Shown piece after piece: positions 38,545 through 47,240 of a stretch of 64,000 bases of DNA (the stretch's first letter is position 1; every line of letters begins with the position of its first letter). The notes beneath the pieces are model-generated. The model was not told the DNA's origin, ran no database searches, and saw only the letters and a program-made list of their open reading frames with translations. The stretch lies in the NCBI GenBank assembly GCA_945901025.1, contig CAMDJW010000005.1, positions 1 to 64,000 on the forward strand. Reading direction: 5' to 3'. Position numbers and translations under genes: made by a program. This DNA comes from Spirosoma fluviale. Its GTDB lineage: Bacteria > Bacteroidota > Bacteroidia > Cytophagales > Spirosomataceae.

Positions 38545-41451
38545 TTATTTAAATCCTTGTAATTTAACTTTAGCCTGCTTTTTAATCTCCACATCGCTAG
38601 AACTTTCAATCAAACTAGATAAGATCGCTTTGCTTTGTGCTATGTTTTTCAAATTGGCAAAATTATCGGCCAATAACAAAAAGGCTTTCCCCACAACAGA
38701 GGCTTCCGCATCATAAAAGCGACCGCCCTTATCCACAAAATTTAACCTAATATGATCATTCGATTCTTTGTATTTAGCATCATTCGACAATAGGGTTGCA
38801 AGGCGCAAGGAAGCCAGTGCTCCTTTTGAAAATGAGTCAAATTTTGTCGTCTCGACTAACCATTGGGATTCTTTTTGCTTATCCCCTTTCAATTCATATC
38901 CCTTGGCAATCTCCTCCGTGTAGGTAGCTAGAACCAGAGAATCTTTCGTGGCCAATTGGCTGAATTGATTGGCCGCAGAATCTAAATAACCCATTTTTAA
39001 ATATCCTTTCATGATACCTGTACTAGATACTGAAAAGAGTGAATCAACAGAACTTTTTAGTACTTTTTTATAGAATTCGGTCGACTGAGCATAATTTTTT
39101 AATTGGAAATGAGATTCCGCCAAATAAAAATTAGCCTGAACCACGCTTTCAAATTTTGGGTATTTTGTTAAAAATTTTTGTCCTAAAAGAGTTACTTCTT
39201 TATATCGTTTAGAATTAAAACTCATACGAACATTTTCAAAACTTCTATCTGCATTATCTTCATCTTCCGGATTAGCCAATTCGAATTTTTCAGAAATAGC
39301 AATGAATTCAAGCGAACGATTTGTCCTTGTTAACATTTCACGCAGCCCTACAATCGCATCTTTAGCAGATGGGTCTTTAGGGAATTCAGTTACTATGCGC
39401 CTGTAATCATCCGAGGCTGCAAAAAACTGACCTGTATTTTCATAGGACTGCCCCTTAACCATTAATGATTTTATCAAAAGTTCGGGAGCTAAATTAGGCC
39501 GATTAACTAACTCGTACAGACCTTTGATGACTTTAGCGTAGGCCTCATTTGTTTGCAATCTAAAAAGACAATCATAATAGCGATAGGTATTAAAATCTGC
39601 CACCTCTCCAGTTTTGCCCAGTTTCAATAGCTTTTCATATTCTATAGAAGCCTCTTTATATTTTCTTAAGTCATACAAAATAGCAGCTTTACGCGTAACT
39701 ATTTCAAATTTATTTTCCACTGAAATCGAGCTGGCTAAATCAAAATATTTAATCCCTTCGGTTAATTTACCAGCAGCCACTGAAACCTCAGCTAGATTTA
39801 AATAAGTATTGTATTTGGCAGCTAAATCTTTAATATTAGTTTCGTACTCCACAAAATACTGTTGGGCTTTTTCATACATTGACATATACGTGAAAGACTG
39901 AGCTAAACTCAATCTAACTCGCTGCTTAAGTCCATCCATATCAGCATTTGAAGAAATATCTGAAAGCAAATTCATATATACTTTGACAGCCTCAGGATTT
40001 CGATTTGTCTTTGCTAATATTTCTCCTTGACCATATTTAGCGTAAGAGGCAATTTCAGAATTCACTGGATAATTAAGCGATTTTTTAAAATCAGTTAAGG
40101 CTTCATTCAAATCATTTGATTTATATGCTCGATTAGCCTTATCATACAACAAGGATTGATAAATAGCTTGAACATCTGTATTCTGCCCTTTCGCTTGCTT
40201 TAGATAAGCCTCAATCGCCCCTAAATTACCCCAATTACTAACCGTAAAAATCCTCAACTTCAATAAATCATTGAGATTTTTCCCTTTTGGAAAACGTTTG
40301 TTGCACTCGTCAATTTCGGCTAATGCGACTGTAAATTTCTTTTGATCATTCAAAATACCAATTTTTTTAAGATAGGCATCCTGAGTTACTAGGGGATCAA
40401 AGTTCACCGATTTAACTAAATCAAATGACTTGAGGGCAGCATCTTTTTGATCTAAGGCTTCTAAAACCAAGCCCTTATTATATTCGACATGCTGGCCCAA
40501 TGAATCCTTAACAAAAGTAATTTTCTCAAACTCCGTTTTTGCTTCTTTGAAATTCTTAATTTTGTATAGAGAAAATGCTTTTTTAAATGTCAATAACCGT
40601 GTAATTTTCTCTGGGTATCTCGTAAATAATTGTTGGTATACCTGATAAGCCTCTTGGAAATCTTCTCGTTGAAACCTTAAATTACCGACCATCAAACCAA
40701 TATCATCCAACTTAATTTTCGAATTTGGATTTTTTAAAAGTGGGCTCGCATAAGCCAAAAGTTCAGAAAATTTCTCTTGCTTTAGTAGGGCACTTGTAAT
40801 CCATATAGGTGCTTCTAAACCATAAATTGATTCTCCTTCAATAAATTTAAAGTCCTCAATGGCTAAATCATAATGCTTGCTATTAAAATTAATTAAACCA
40901 GAAAAATAAGCTGCAGGCTGAGAATATTCTTCCTCTGGTTCACCTTTAATTTGGTTAAATATGCCGTGCGCCTCATCTTTTTGACCTATTTGATAATAAG
41001 CAACGGCTGATTTAAATTTAAATTCTAGGTTAGTAAGTGAACCTTTAGACAAATATTTAATGGCTCGTTTCCAATCCCCCGCCTCATAAAAATAGATTCC
41101 TAAATCACGAACCAAATCTGCTGAATATGGATTTTTAGGATAACTTTCGACAAAGCGATTGGCTAACACCTCAGCCTCAGGACGCATGGAATAAATCGAA
41201 CACATGCACAATAAGTATTCAGCTGATATTTGTTCACTCAGCATTTCGGCATTCTTTTCTGTCAAACCATATAGATAGGTCCGAAATGCCTCTTGGGCCG
41301 CCAAATAATTTCTAGCTTCAAAAAAGGATTTACCTTGCCGATAATGAATTAAATGATCTGTAGAACTTTGGGTTTGCTGACCAAAAACTGATCCACAAGA
41401 AATAAAAAATAAAAATATGATTAATCTAAAAAATGGAATACTATTTCTCAT
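38545..41451 (-). CDS. Large exported TPR-repeat protein
   Basis: From MRNSIPFF at 41451 (10 codons inside the open frame) the protein has 968 residues. It has a signal peptide ending around SVFGQQ, and nearly the whole remainder consists of tetratricopeptide-like helix pairs (for example YLAAQEAFRTYL, DWKRAIKYLSKGS, NYAQSTEFYKKVL). No enzymatic domain is seen. Such proteins scaffold periplasmic or outer-membrane complexes. The direct downstream coupling to an outer-membrane barrel suggests a two-partner envelope system. A lipobox at ISC is possible but lacks the usual -3 residue. Confidence 0.85.
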   Translation of the reverse strand: MRNSIPFFRLIIFLFFISCGSVFGQQTQSSTDHLIHYRQGKSFFEARNYLAAQEAFRTYLYGLTEKNAEMLSEQISAEYLLCMCSIYSMRPEAEVLANRFVESYPKNPYSADLVRDLGIYFYEAGDWKRAIKYLSKGSLTNLEFKFKSAVAYYQIGQKDEAHGIFNQIKGEPEEEYSQPAAYFSGLINFNSKHYDLAIEDFKFIEGESIYGLEAPIWITSALLKQEKFSELLAYASPLLKNPNSKIKLDDIGLMVGNLRFQREDFQEAYQVYQQLFTRYPEKITRLLTFKKAFSLYKIKNFKEAKTEFEKITFVKDSLGQHVEYNKGLVLEALDQKDAALKSFDLVKSVNFDPLVTQDAYLKKIGILNDQKKFTVALAEIDECNKRFPKGKNLNDLLKLRIFTVSNWGNLGAIEAYLKQAKGQNTDVQAIYQSLLYDKANRAYKSNDLNEALTDFKKSLNYPVNSEIASYAKYGQGEILAKTNRNPEAVKVYMNLLSDISSNADMDGLKQRVRLSLAQSFTYMSMYEKAQQYFVEYETNIKDLAAKYNTYLNLAEVSVAAGKLTEGIKYFDLASSISVENKFEIVTRKAAILYDLRKYKEASIEYEKLLKLGKTGEVADFNTYRYYDCLFRLQTNEAYAKVIKGLYELVNRPNLAPELLIKSLMVKGQSYENTGQFFAASDDYRRIVTEFPKDPSAKDAIVGLREMLTRTNRSLEFIAISEKFELANPEDEDNADRSFENVRMSFNSKRYKEVTLLGQKFLTKYPKFESVVQANFYLAESHFQLKNYAQSTEFYKKVLKSSVDSLFSVSSTGIMKGYLKMGYLDSAANQFSQLATKDSLVLATYTEEIAKGYELKGDKQKESQWLVETTKFDSFSKGALASLRLATLLSNDAKYKESNDHIRLNFVDKGGRFYDAEASVVGKAFLLLADNFANLKNIAQSKAILSSLIESSSDVEIKKQAKVKLQGFK

Positions 41452-41567
41452 TAAAACCAATAAAAAAATTAGGATTAACACAATAATACAACATATTTTT
41501 CAATATATAATCGGATATTAAACGGTAAATTCAGAATTTAATTATTAAATACCTGCGCAATTTTCCA

Positions 41568-41575
41568 TAAATTTG
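41568..41575 (+). promoter_or_regulatory. Putative -7 box for the DUF1566 gene
   Basis: TAAATTTG, a perfect TAnnTTTG, 23 bases before the ATG at 41599, without a TTG box at 17-23 bases upstream. Confidence 0.4.
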
Positions 41576-41598
41576 AAAATTAAAAATTAAACCAAGAT

Positions 41599-42057
41599 AT
41601 GGCCGTTCAATCAACCATTAAAAATACCTTCTATTTTATTATTTGTTCTACTTTAATGCTAGGTGCGACAAGCGTGTTTGGCCAAGACAACATTAAAAAA
41701 ACTCCCCCAATAAAGTTAGGTGGATATTTGATTTATGAAAAAAACGGACATGGACTTATTGCAACGGTGGAGCTTGTTGGCAAAGGAGATTTTGAGGACG
41801 CAAAGAAAAAATGTGAGGACTTAAATACGAATGGATTTGATGATTGGCGGTTACCAACTAAAGAGGAATTTGACCTTATTCATCCCAAATTAAATTTCAA
41901 AAAATTGGGTAACGGCGGAATATTTAAATCGACGTGGTACTGGACATCCACAGAAATAGACAAAGGCAATGCGTGGACTCACAATTTAAATACAGGCATG
42001 CAATCCAGTTATTTTAAAGATTTCAAATGCAATATCATGGCTGTAAGAAGCTTCTAA
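41599..42057 (+). CDS. Exported DUF1566 protein
   Basis: 152 residues: signal peptide (about 1-28, ends SVFGQ), then one DUF1566 domain with NGFDDWRLPTKEEFDLI, YWTSTEID, WTHNLNTG and VRSF. The domain is related to C-type-lectin-like folds in secreted bacterial proteins; the binding target is unknown. It is followed after 13 bases by a DUF1080 gene, so it is likely part of the same transcript. Confidence 0.88.
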   Translation: MAVQSTIKNTFYFIICSTLMLGATSVFGQDNIKKTPPIKLGGYLIYEKNGHGLIATVELVGKGDFEDAKKKCEDLNTNGFDDWRLPTKEEFDLIHPKLNFKKLGNGGIFKSTWYWTSTEIDKGNAWTHNLNTGMQSSYFKDFKCNIMAVRSF

Positions 42058-42070
42058 ACCAACTCAAACT

Positions 42071-42853
42071 ATGAAGAATGTAACATTGTTATGCTTACTA
42101 TTCATTTCATCACAAGTCTTTTCTGCTCCCAAAAGAGAAAAATGGATCAAGCTTTTTAATGGCAAGAATATAAAAAATTGGACCGTTAAAATTCACCACC
42201 ATGAAGTGGGTGAAAATTTTGGGAATACATTTAGGGTAGAAGATGGAATCATAAAAGTGCGTTATGATCAATATGAAAAGTTTAACGAACGTTATGGGCA
42301 TTTATTTTACAATACACCCTACTCCTATTACAAATTAAAAATAGACTATCGTTTTACTGGCATTTGGCGCAAAGATGCTCCCTCCTACACGGAAAGGAAT
42401 TCTGGCATCATGTTCCACTCTCAAGATCCTAAAACAATACTAAAAGAGCAGGATTGGCCTATTTCAGTGGAGATGCAATTTTTAGGCATGCTAGCTGATG
42501 GAAAACCAAGGCCAACAGGAAACATGTGTTCTCCAGGTACCGATGTCGTATATCAAGGTCGAGTAGATCCTAGGCATTGCATCAATTCATCTTCAAAAAC
42601 CTACGATGGAGATCAATGGATTCATGCTGAGTTGATCGTTCGAGGTGATTCACTCGTCACACATATCATCAATGGGGAAAATGTGTTGGAATATACTAAC
42701 CCACAAATGGGTGGAGGAGTGGCGAATCGCTATAATCCGGCATTGAAAATTGATGGCCAACGCTTAAAAAGTGGATTTATAGCCTTGCAAAGTGAAGGCC
42801 AAGAAATTGACTTTAAAAATATCGAGCTTTTAGATATGTCTAAGCAGAAATAA
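42071..42853 (+). CDS. Exported single-domain DUF1080 protein
   Basis: Signal peptide of about 18 residues (ends VFSA), then one DUF1080 domain (WIKLFNGKNIKNWTVKI; NSGIMFHSQD; ISVEMQFLG; IALQSEGQEIDFKNIELL). This is a shorter relative of the two-domain protein at 11301-12665. The domain is associated with 3-keto-glycoside hydrolysis or lyase chemistry. It overlaps the 3' end of alkB on the opposite strand by 14 bases. Confidence 0.87.
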   Translation: MKNVTLLCLLFISSQVFSAPKREKWIKLFNGKNIKNWTVKIHHHEVGENFGNTFRVEDGIIKVRYDQYEKFNERYGHLFYNTPYSYYKLKIDYRFTGIWRKDAPSYTERNSGIMFHSQDPKTILKEQDWPISVEMQFLGMLADGKPRPTGNMCSPGTDVVYQGRVDPRHCINSSSKTYDGDQWIHAELIVRGDSLVTHIINGENVLEYTNPQMGGGVANRYNPALKIDGQRLKSGFIALQSEGQEIDFKNIELLDMSKQK

Positions 42854-43898
42854 TAGACTCATACTTTTTTAATTGCCGATTCATCACTCGGAACCAAAGA
42901 GGTGGAAACAAAGCTAAAACGATCATCCCAGGATATCCGGTAGGCATTTGAGGTGCGTCGTCATGATGCCTAAGAATTTGATATTTACGAGAGGCTAAAT
43001 AATGATGATCACTATGCCGACTAAGTTCAAAGAGCATCAAACGCCCCAAAAGGTGATTGCTATTCCATGAATGTTTAGGTAAAACTCGCTCGAAATTCCC
43101 ATTCAAATTCCGCTTACGTTTTAATCCATAATGTTCAATGTAATTAACTGTTTCTAATAATAAAGCACCTATAGTTGCTGAAATCAGGAAAAAATAAATT
43201 GTATTTAGACCAAAATTAATTCCAATGATCGTAATCAAAATTAGCTGCGCACACGTAAAAAGTAACATCTCATTTTGAAAACTAAAAAAACCTAAACCCT
43301 TCTTTTTTAATTCAGCTAGATTTATTTTCCAAGCTTTATTATAAGTTCCAAAAACAGTTTGTGGCCAAAAAGAATAAATCGACTGACCTAAAATGGCAGA
43401 ACTAGGATCCTCGTCCGTTGCCACATGTGCATGATGTCCCTTATTATGCTCAATAAAAAAATGTGTATATAAACTTGTCAGCAACAATAACTTAGCCAAA
43501 AACTGCTCGAAAACGGATTTCCTATGCCCCAACTCATGAGCCACATTAATCCCAAATGTCCCACATAAAATACCCATAGAAATTATTTGACCCATCAAAT
43601 CAAATCCTGAACTTTCGGATATGCTTGAAAGAAAAAGATAAAGACTGCCATATTGTAAAAGCACAACCGCATACAATATCCAATCATAAAAATGATCATT
43701 TCTGATTTGATCCTCCACAACTTCCCCCACATTTTCAGCGACGGGTTTCATGATTAACTCTAAGATGGGGATCATAAAAAAAATATAGATCGGCACGAGC
43801 CAACAAACTATACCGTGAGACTTGAAACCAATAATAGCCAATAAAAAAATAAAAAAAGGACTCAGGTAACGAAATGGCCTCAAGACTATATTTTTCAT
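42840..43898 (-). CDS. alkB: Alkane 1-monooxygenase (AlkB-type membrane di-iron hydroxylase)
   Basis: Integral membrane non-heme di-iron enzyme with the histidine boxes HELGHRKS, HNKGHHAHVATDED and LSRHSDHHYLASRKYQ plus NYIEHYGLKR, the AlkB-specific element. Several hydrophobic helices surround them. The start ATG 43898 (MKNIVL) is chosen over a TTG at 43919, because a perfect -7 box lies just upstream. It would hydroxylate terminal carbons of alkanes or fatty acyl chains. No rubredoxin or rubredoxin reductase gene is nearby, so electrons must come from elsewhere. Confidence 0.92.
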   Translation of the reverse strand: MKNIVLRPFRYLSPFFIFLLAIIGFKSHGIVCWLVPIYIFFMIPILELIMKPVAENVGEVVEDQIRNDHFYDWILYAVVLLQYGSLYLFLSSISESSGFDLMGQIISMGILCGTFGINVAHELGHRKSVFEQFLAKLLLLTSLYTHFFIEHNKGHHAHVATDEDPSSAILGQSIYSFWPQTVFGTYNKAWKINLAELKKKGLGFFSFQNEMLLFTCAQLILITIIGINFGLNTIYFFLISATIGALLLETVNYIEHYGLKRKRNLNGNFERVLPKHSWNSNHLLGRLMLFELSRHSDHHYLASRKYQILRHHDDAPQMPTGYPGMIVLALFPPLWFRVMNRQLKKYESIISA

Positions 43899-43916
43899 AT
43901 GTAGGGATATAGGTTT

Positions 43917-43924
43917 CAAATATA
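43917..43924 (-). promoter_or_regulatory. Putative -7 box for alkB
   Basis: Minus strand TATATTTG, a perfect TAnnTTTG, 18 bases before the ATG at 43898. It overlaps the alternative TTG start and so supports the shorter frame. Confidence 0.45.
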
Positions 43925-43960
43925 AAATAAATTGTACCTTTAATCATAAAACAAAAGGCG

Positions 43961-45070
43961 ATGAAATCGATTTTTTTAATTGTATGTCTTGCGCTTAGCA
44001 CATACGTGTACGGCCAAAATACGGCAAATAAAACTATTCAGGGCTCAAACCAACAAAATTTTTCCATCATTCTGAAAGACCAGTTTATTCTAACTGGAAA
44101 TAAAATCAGTGAAAATGAATCAACTATTTTGTTCCGAGATTTTACTTTAGGAGAAATCAACTTACAAAAATCGAGTATCCTAAAAATTTCTGAACTAAAA
44201 GGTGAACTCTATGTAGAACTTATTTTAAATGATGGAAAAACCATTTTAGGAAAATTAGCATCAAAAACAGAATCGGAATTAAGTATTTTAACCCAAAATT
44301 TAGGTCAGATTACCCTCACTAAATCAGCCATAAAATCGATAAAAATCATCGAGGAGAGTCAAATCAAAAATGGACAATATCGATTTCCTAACCCACACCC
44401 AACTCGCTATTTCTTTGGCCCTTCGGCTATACCTCTTAAAAAAGGAGAAAAGTATTTCCAAAACGCATACGTATTATCCAACAGTATGCAAATTGGCCTT
44501 AGTGATGAGTTTTCAATCGGTGGAGGAGTCGTAGTACCCTTCTTATTTTATATTACCCCAAAATTCGGAAAAAAAATAAGTGAAAATGTTCATGTAGGCG
44601 GTGGAATTTTAATAGCAAGTTCCCTGATTAGTAATTTGAATTTGGGCGTAGGAGTAGGATATGGATCCATCACATTAGGCTCCAATGAAAACAATGTGAC
44701 TCTGAATGTTGGGTGGGGTGCTACTAAAGGTGACTCGTATGACGCAGTTAGTAACACGAGTAAGACCTCTTGGAGTTTTGCTAATAAACCTATGTTCACC
44801 TTTTCAGGTATGACCCGAATTTCCCGAAGGTGTATGTTGGTCAGTGAAAACTGGTTTTTCGCGGTCAATGAATATACCTATGATGACCAAATGAAAGCCA
44901 ATGGCATTATGCAAGCTAATGGCGTAAAAAGCAATTATAACGGTATCCTATCAGGCGGAGTAAGAATCATGTTAGAAAAAAGTTCCTTTGACTTTGGTGT
45001 ACTAACCCCCATGGGAGTGAGCAGCTCCTTCATGGGAATTCCATACATTGATTATGTAATTAAATTTTAA
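43961..45070 (+). CDS. Exported beta-rich protein, probable outer-membrane barrel
   Basis: 369 residues: signal peptide about 1-18 (ends VYGQ). A region of about 110 residues follows with three short repeated beta hairpins (GNKISENESTILFRDFTLGEI; LGKLASKTESELSILTQNLGQI) that look like Sm-like or SH3-type small barrels. Then comes a glycine-rich C-terminal half with alternating strands, YGSITLGSNENN and GGVRIML, and the last residues YVIKF, as in outer-membrane barrels. I do not recognise a named family. Divergent from alkB. Its final 4 bases overlap the phosphoesterase gene on the other strand. Confidence 0.75.
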   Translation: MKSIFLIVCLALSTYVYGQNTANKTIQGSNQQNFSIILKDQFILTGNKISENESTILFRDFTLGEINLQKSSILKISELKGELYVELILNDGKTILGKLASKTESELSILTQNLGQITLTKSAIKSIKIIEESQIKNGQYRFPNPHPTRYFFGPSAIPLKKGEKYFQNAYVLSNSMQIGLSDEFSIGGGVVVPFLFYITPKFGKKISENVHVGGGILIASSLISNLNLGVGVGYGSITLGSNENNVTLNVGWGATKGDSYDAVSNTSKTSWSFANKPMFTFSGMTRISRRCMLVSENWFFAVNEYTYDDQMKANGIMQANGVKSNYNGILSGGVRIMLEKSSFDFGVLTPMGVSSSFMGIPYIDYVIKF

Positions 45071-45906
45071 ACAGAATAAGTCAACTCATTTTTCTTAACC
45101 GTTGGGTCCATTAAGTACGTGATAACCGTACCGCTGTTTAAAAGCTCTACGACACGAAAACCCTTGTGCGGCGTTCCCCAACTACCTCCAATGTGTGAGT
45201 CAAATAAGAAGGGTAATTTACCCACCATTTGTACCCCATCTTGGTCATGCTCGTGGCCATGAAAAACGGCACGGATATTGGGATATTTCTTGATTAATTC
45301 AAAAAAAGCAGGCGTTTCTATCCCGTTCTTAGTCCACTTAGCTTGAGGAATATGCAAGAATAGAAATATATTTTTTCGTTTTTTATTGGATTCTAGTTGG
45401 GCCTCCAACCATGCTAAATCTGGTGAAAGATACTTTCCCTGTTCATTAGAGGTATCACCCAATAAGACCAACGAATTTTTCACAACAGTCTGATGATTCA
45501 ATGGCATGTTCCAAACTTGCTCCCAATAGTCTGATGAACATTTATCATGATTTCCTCTCGTCACAAAATAGGGAACTTTTAACCCATCTATTTTCTTTTT
45601 CGCTTGAGATAAAAAGGACTTTTCATCATGAACAATATCGCCATTCATCACACAAAAATCCAATGGATTTGAACGATGAAATAAATTAATTTTCTCGATA
45701 ATGGTATCCATCATGGCCTCATATGGCGTTTCAGGTTGCCCATAATGGGAATCTGAGGCAACAGCAAATCTCATTTTAACTTGATCCTTTAATGCGTCTA
45801 CATCCTGTGCAGATATTGATTGAAATCCACCACCCACAAAAAAAGCAGAGGCAAAAGATACATTTTTTACAAAATGCCTACGGGAGATTTGATCTTGATT
45901 TTTCAT
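45067..45906 (-). CDS. Exported calcineurin-like metallophosphoesterase
   Basis: A twin-arginine leader (SRRHFVKNVSFASAFFVGGG) precedes a metallophosphoesterase core with DSHYG, NGDIVHD, TRGNHDK, LFLHIP and FHGHEHDQ, the full set of di-metal ligands. 279 residues. It would act in the periplasm on phosphate mono- or diesters; the substrate is unknown. Last gene of the four-gene sugar operon with the aldolase and two glycosidase-like genes, starting 2 bases after the preceding stop. Confidence 0.9.
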   Translation of the reverse strand: MKNQDQISRRHFVKNVSFASAFFVGGGFQSISAQDVDALKDQVKMRFAVASDSHYGQPETPYEAMMDTIIEKINLFHRSNPLDFCVMNGDIVHDEKSFLSQAKKKIDGLKVPYFVTRGNHDKCSSDYWEQVWNMPLNHQTVVKNSLVLLGDTSNEQGKYLSPDLAWLEAQLESNKKRKNIFLFLHIPQAKWTKNGIETPAFFELIKKYPNIRAVFHGHEHDQDGVQMVGKLPFLFDSHIGGSWGTPHKGFRVVELLNSGTVITYLMDPTVKKNELTYSV

Positions 45907-45908
45907 AA

Positions 45909-47240
45909 TTATTTTTTATTAAATATAATAAATGGAACGGCAACTGAAGTTAAGTAGACTGGATTTTGTGTTAATTTATCATTAAAACATTCCCAAGGTG
46001 AACCGAAACTCTCCCCTTTTCTAAAGTCCCCATCGCGTAATTCTTGCACATATTCTTTCGCTAATTTTTGTGCAGTTTGAATATCCACATACGCGATTGC
46101 TTGACTAACCCAACCCACGGGGGTTCCCCAATAAGCCCCATTTTGATACGTATTTATAGAAACAGCACTTTTTTCCCATGCGGTAGTTGGGCTAAAATCA
46201 TCCGATTTAATCACATGTCGAATATTTCCTTTTTGAGATAGTTCACCTCTCAAAAAGGCATCTCTTAAATATTGAGCCGCTTTTAACCGTAATTGACCTG
46301 ACAAAATACCTAAATGAATAGCCAGAGATGTGGCCCAAACATCTGCTTGAGCACTGGTTCCCGTACTGGCGCTAAGCATGCCCCGAGCATCTGAAAATGC
46401 ACGAATGATCGATATCTTTAAAAGATTTGCCTCATGTTGATATCCTAAGGCCTTCGATTTATTTCCCATTGTACCATACAGATAGGCCATTTGCTTGGCT
46501 GCATGATATTTTAAAAGCGAGGCATAACATAATTTTCCAGTAATATAAATGGCATCACGGAATCCAAAATCAACTCCCCTATTGCTATCGTTGACCTCTA
46601 CCAAATGAGATTGGGGGTTGGAAGGTGGCATTTGATACGCCAACTCCAATCGGTCGATCAATTTCACCCCTCTAATTTCTTTTGTTAATTGGGTCGTTTG
46701 CGAAAAAGATTTAACATAAAAATAGGCCATTTGTATGAAAAAAAACTGATCACAAAAGGGCGGTTGCATACCCCATTTTTTTTCTCCTTGGTTTTCAAAA
46801 CTATACGTACCGGGAAAATAAATGGGCTTTCCATCATCGATTCGGATGTGATCGGCAATCGAACCTTTGGGAATACTCGTGCCCCATTGAGTCCGTATCA
46901 GGCGGTCGGATTGTGTGCTAGCGGTTATGTCCAACATATGCTTCTGTTCCTTTTCGGACACAAATCCGGTCTCTATAGACATGGCATAATCGCGAATCCA
47001 AAAAGCAGGATAAGAGGTTCTGCCACCGGGTCGAATCAAAATGCCTTCCGTTTGGTTTGGCCCAAAGTCCTTCGAAATTTTTTGACCCGGATAAATTCTA
47101 GATGCTTCCATCACATCCTTGACCATCTGTTCTAAAAATGTCAAATCACTTGCATCCAATATATTTTTGTGCTGGCCCTGAACAAGGGCACAAGGCATAA
47201 AAAGGATAGTAAAAAATAAAATCTGAATTCTTGAATGCAT
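45909..47240 (-). CDS. Exported (alpha/alpha)6-barrel glycosidase-like protein
   Basis: Signal peptide about 1-22 (ends VQGQ), then a helical toroid-like domain typical of six-hairpin glycosidases. FWIRDYAMSIETGF (acidic/aromatic site), DVWATSLAIHLGIL, TYQNGAYWGTPVGWVSQAIAYVD and GSPWECFNDKL are the regions likely to form the active-site cleft. The exact GH family is not clear to me. The start is the next base after the upstream stop. Context with a GH67-N-like protein and a keto-deoxy-acid aldolase suggests breakdown of an acidic or rare-sugar glycan. Confidence 0.75.
   Translation of the reverse strand: MHSRIQILFFTILFMPCALVQGQHKNILDASDLTFLEQMVKDVMEASRIYPGQKISKDFGPNQTEGILIRPGGRTSYPAFWIRDYAMSIETGFVSEKEQKHMLDITASTQSDRLIRTQWGTSIPKGSIADHIRIDDGKPIYFPGTYSFENQGEKKWGMQPPFCDQFFFIQMAYFYVKSFSQTTQLTKEIRGVKLIDRLELAYQMPPSNPQSHLVEVNDSNRGVDFGFRDAIYITGKLCYASLLKYHAAKQMAYLYGTMGNKSKALGYQHEANLLKISIIRAFSDARGMLSASTGTSAQADVWATSLAIHLGILSGQLRLKAAQYLRDAFLRGELSQKGNIRHVIKSDDFSPTTAWEKSAVSINTYQNGAYWGTPVGWVSQAIAYVDIQTAQKLAKEYVQELRDGDFRKGESFGSPWECFNDKLTQNPVYLTSVAVPFIIFNKK

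Noticed and set aside
46689-47135. 148-codon plus-strand frame inside the (alpha/alpha)6 glycosidase-like gene
   Set aside because: Shadow of the minus-strand gene. No signal peptide, domain or ribosome site.
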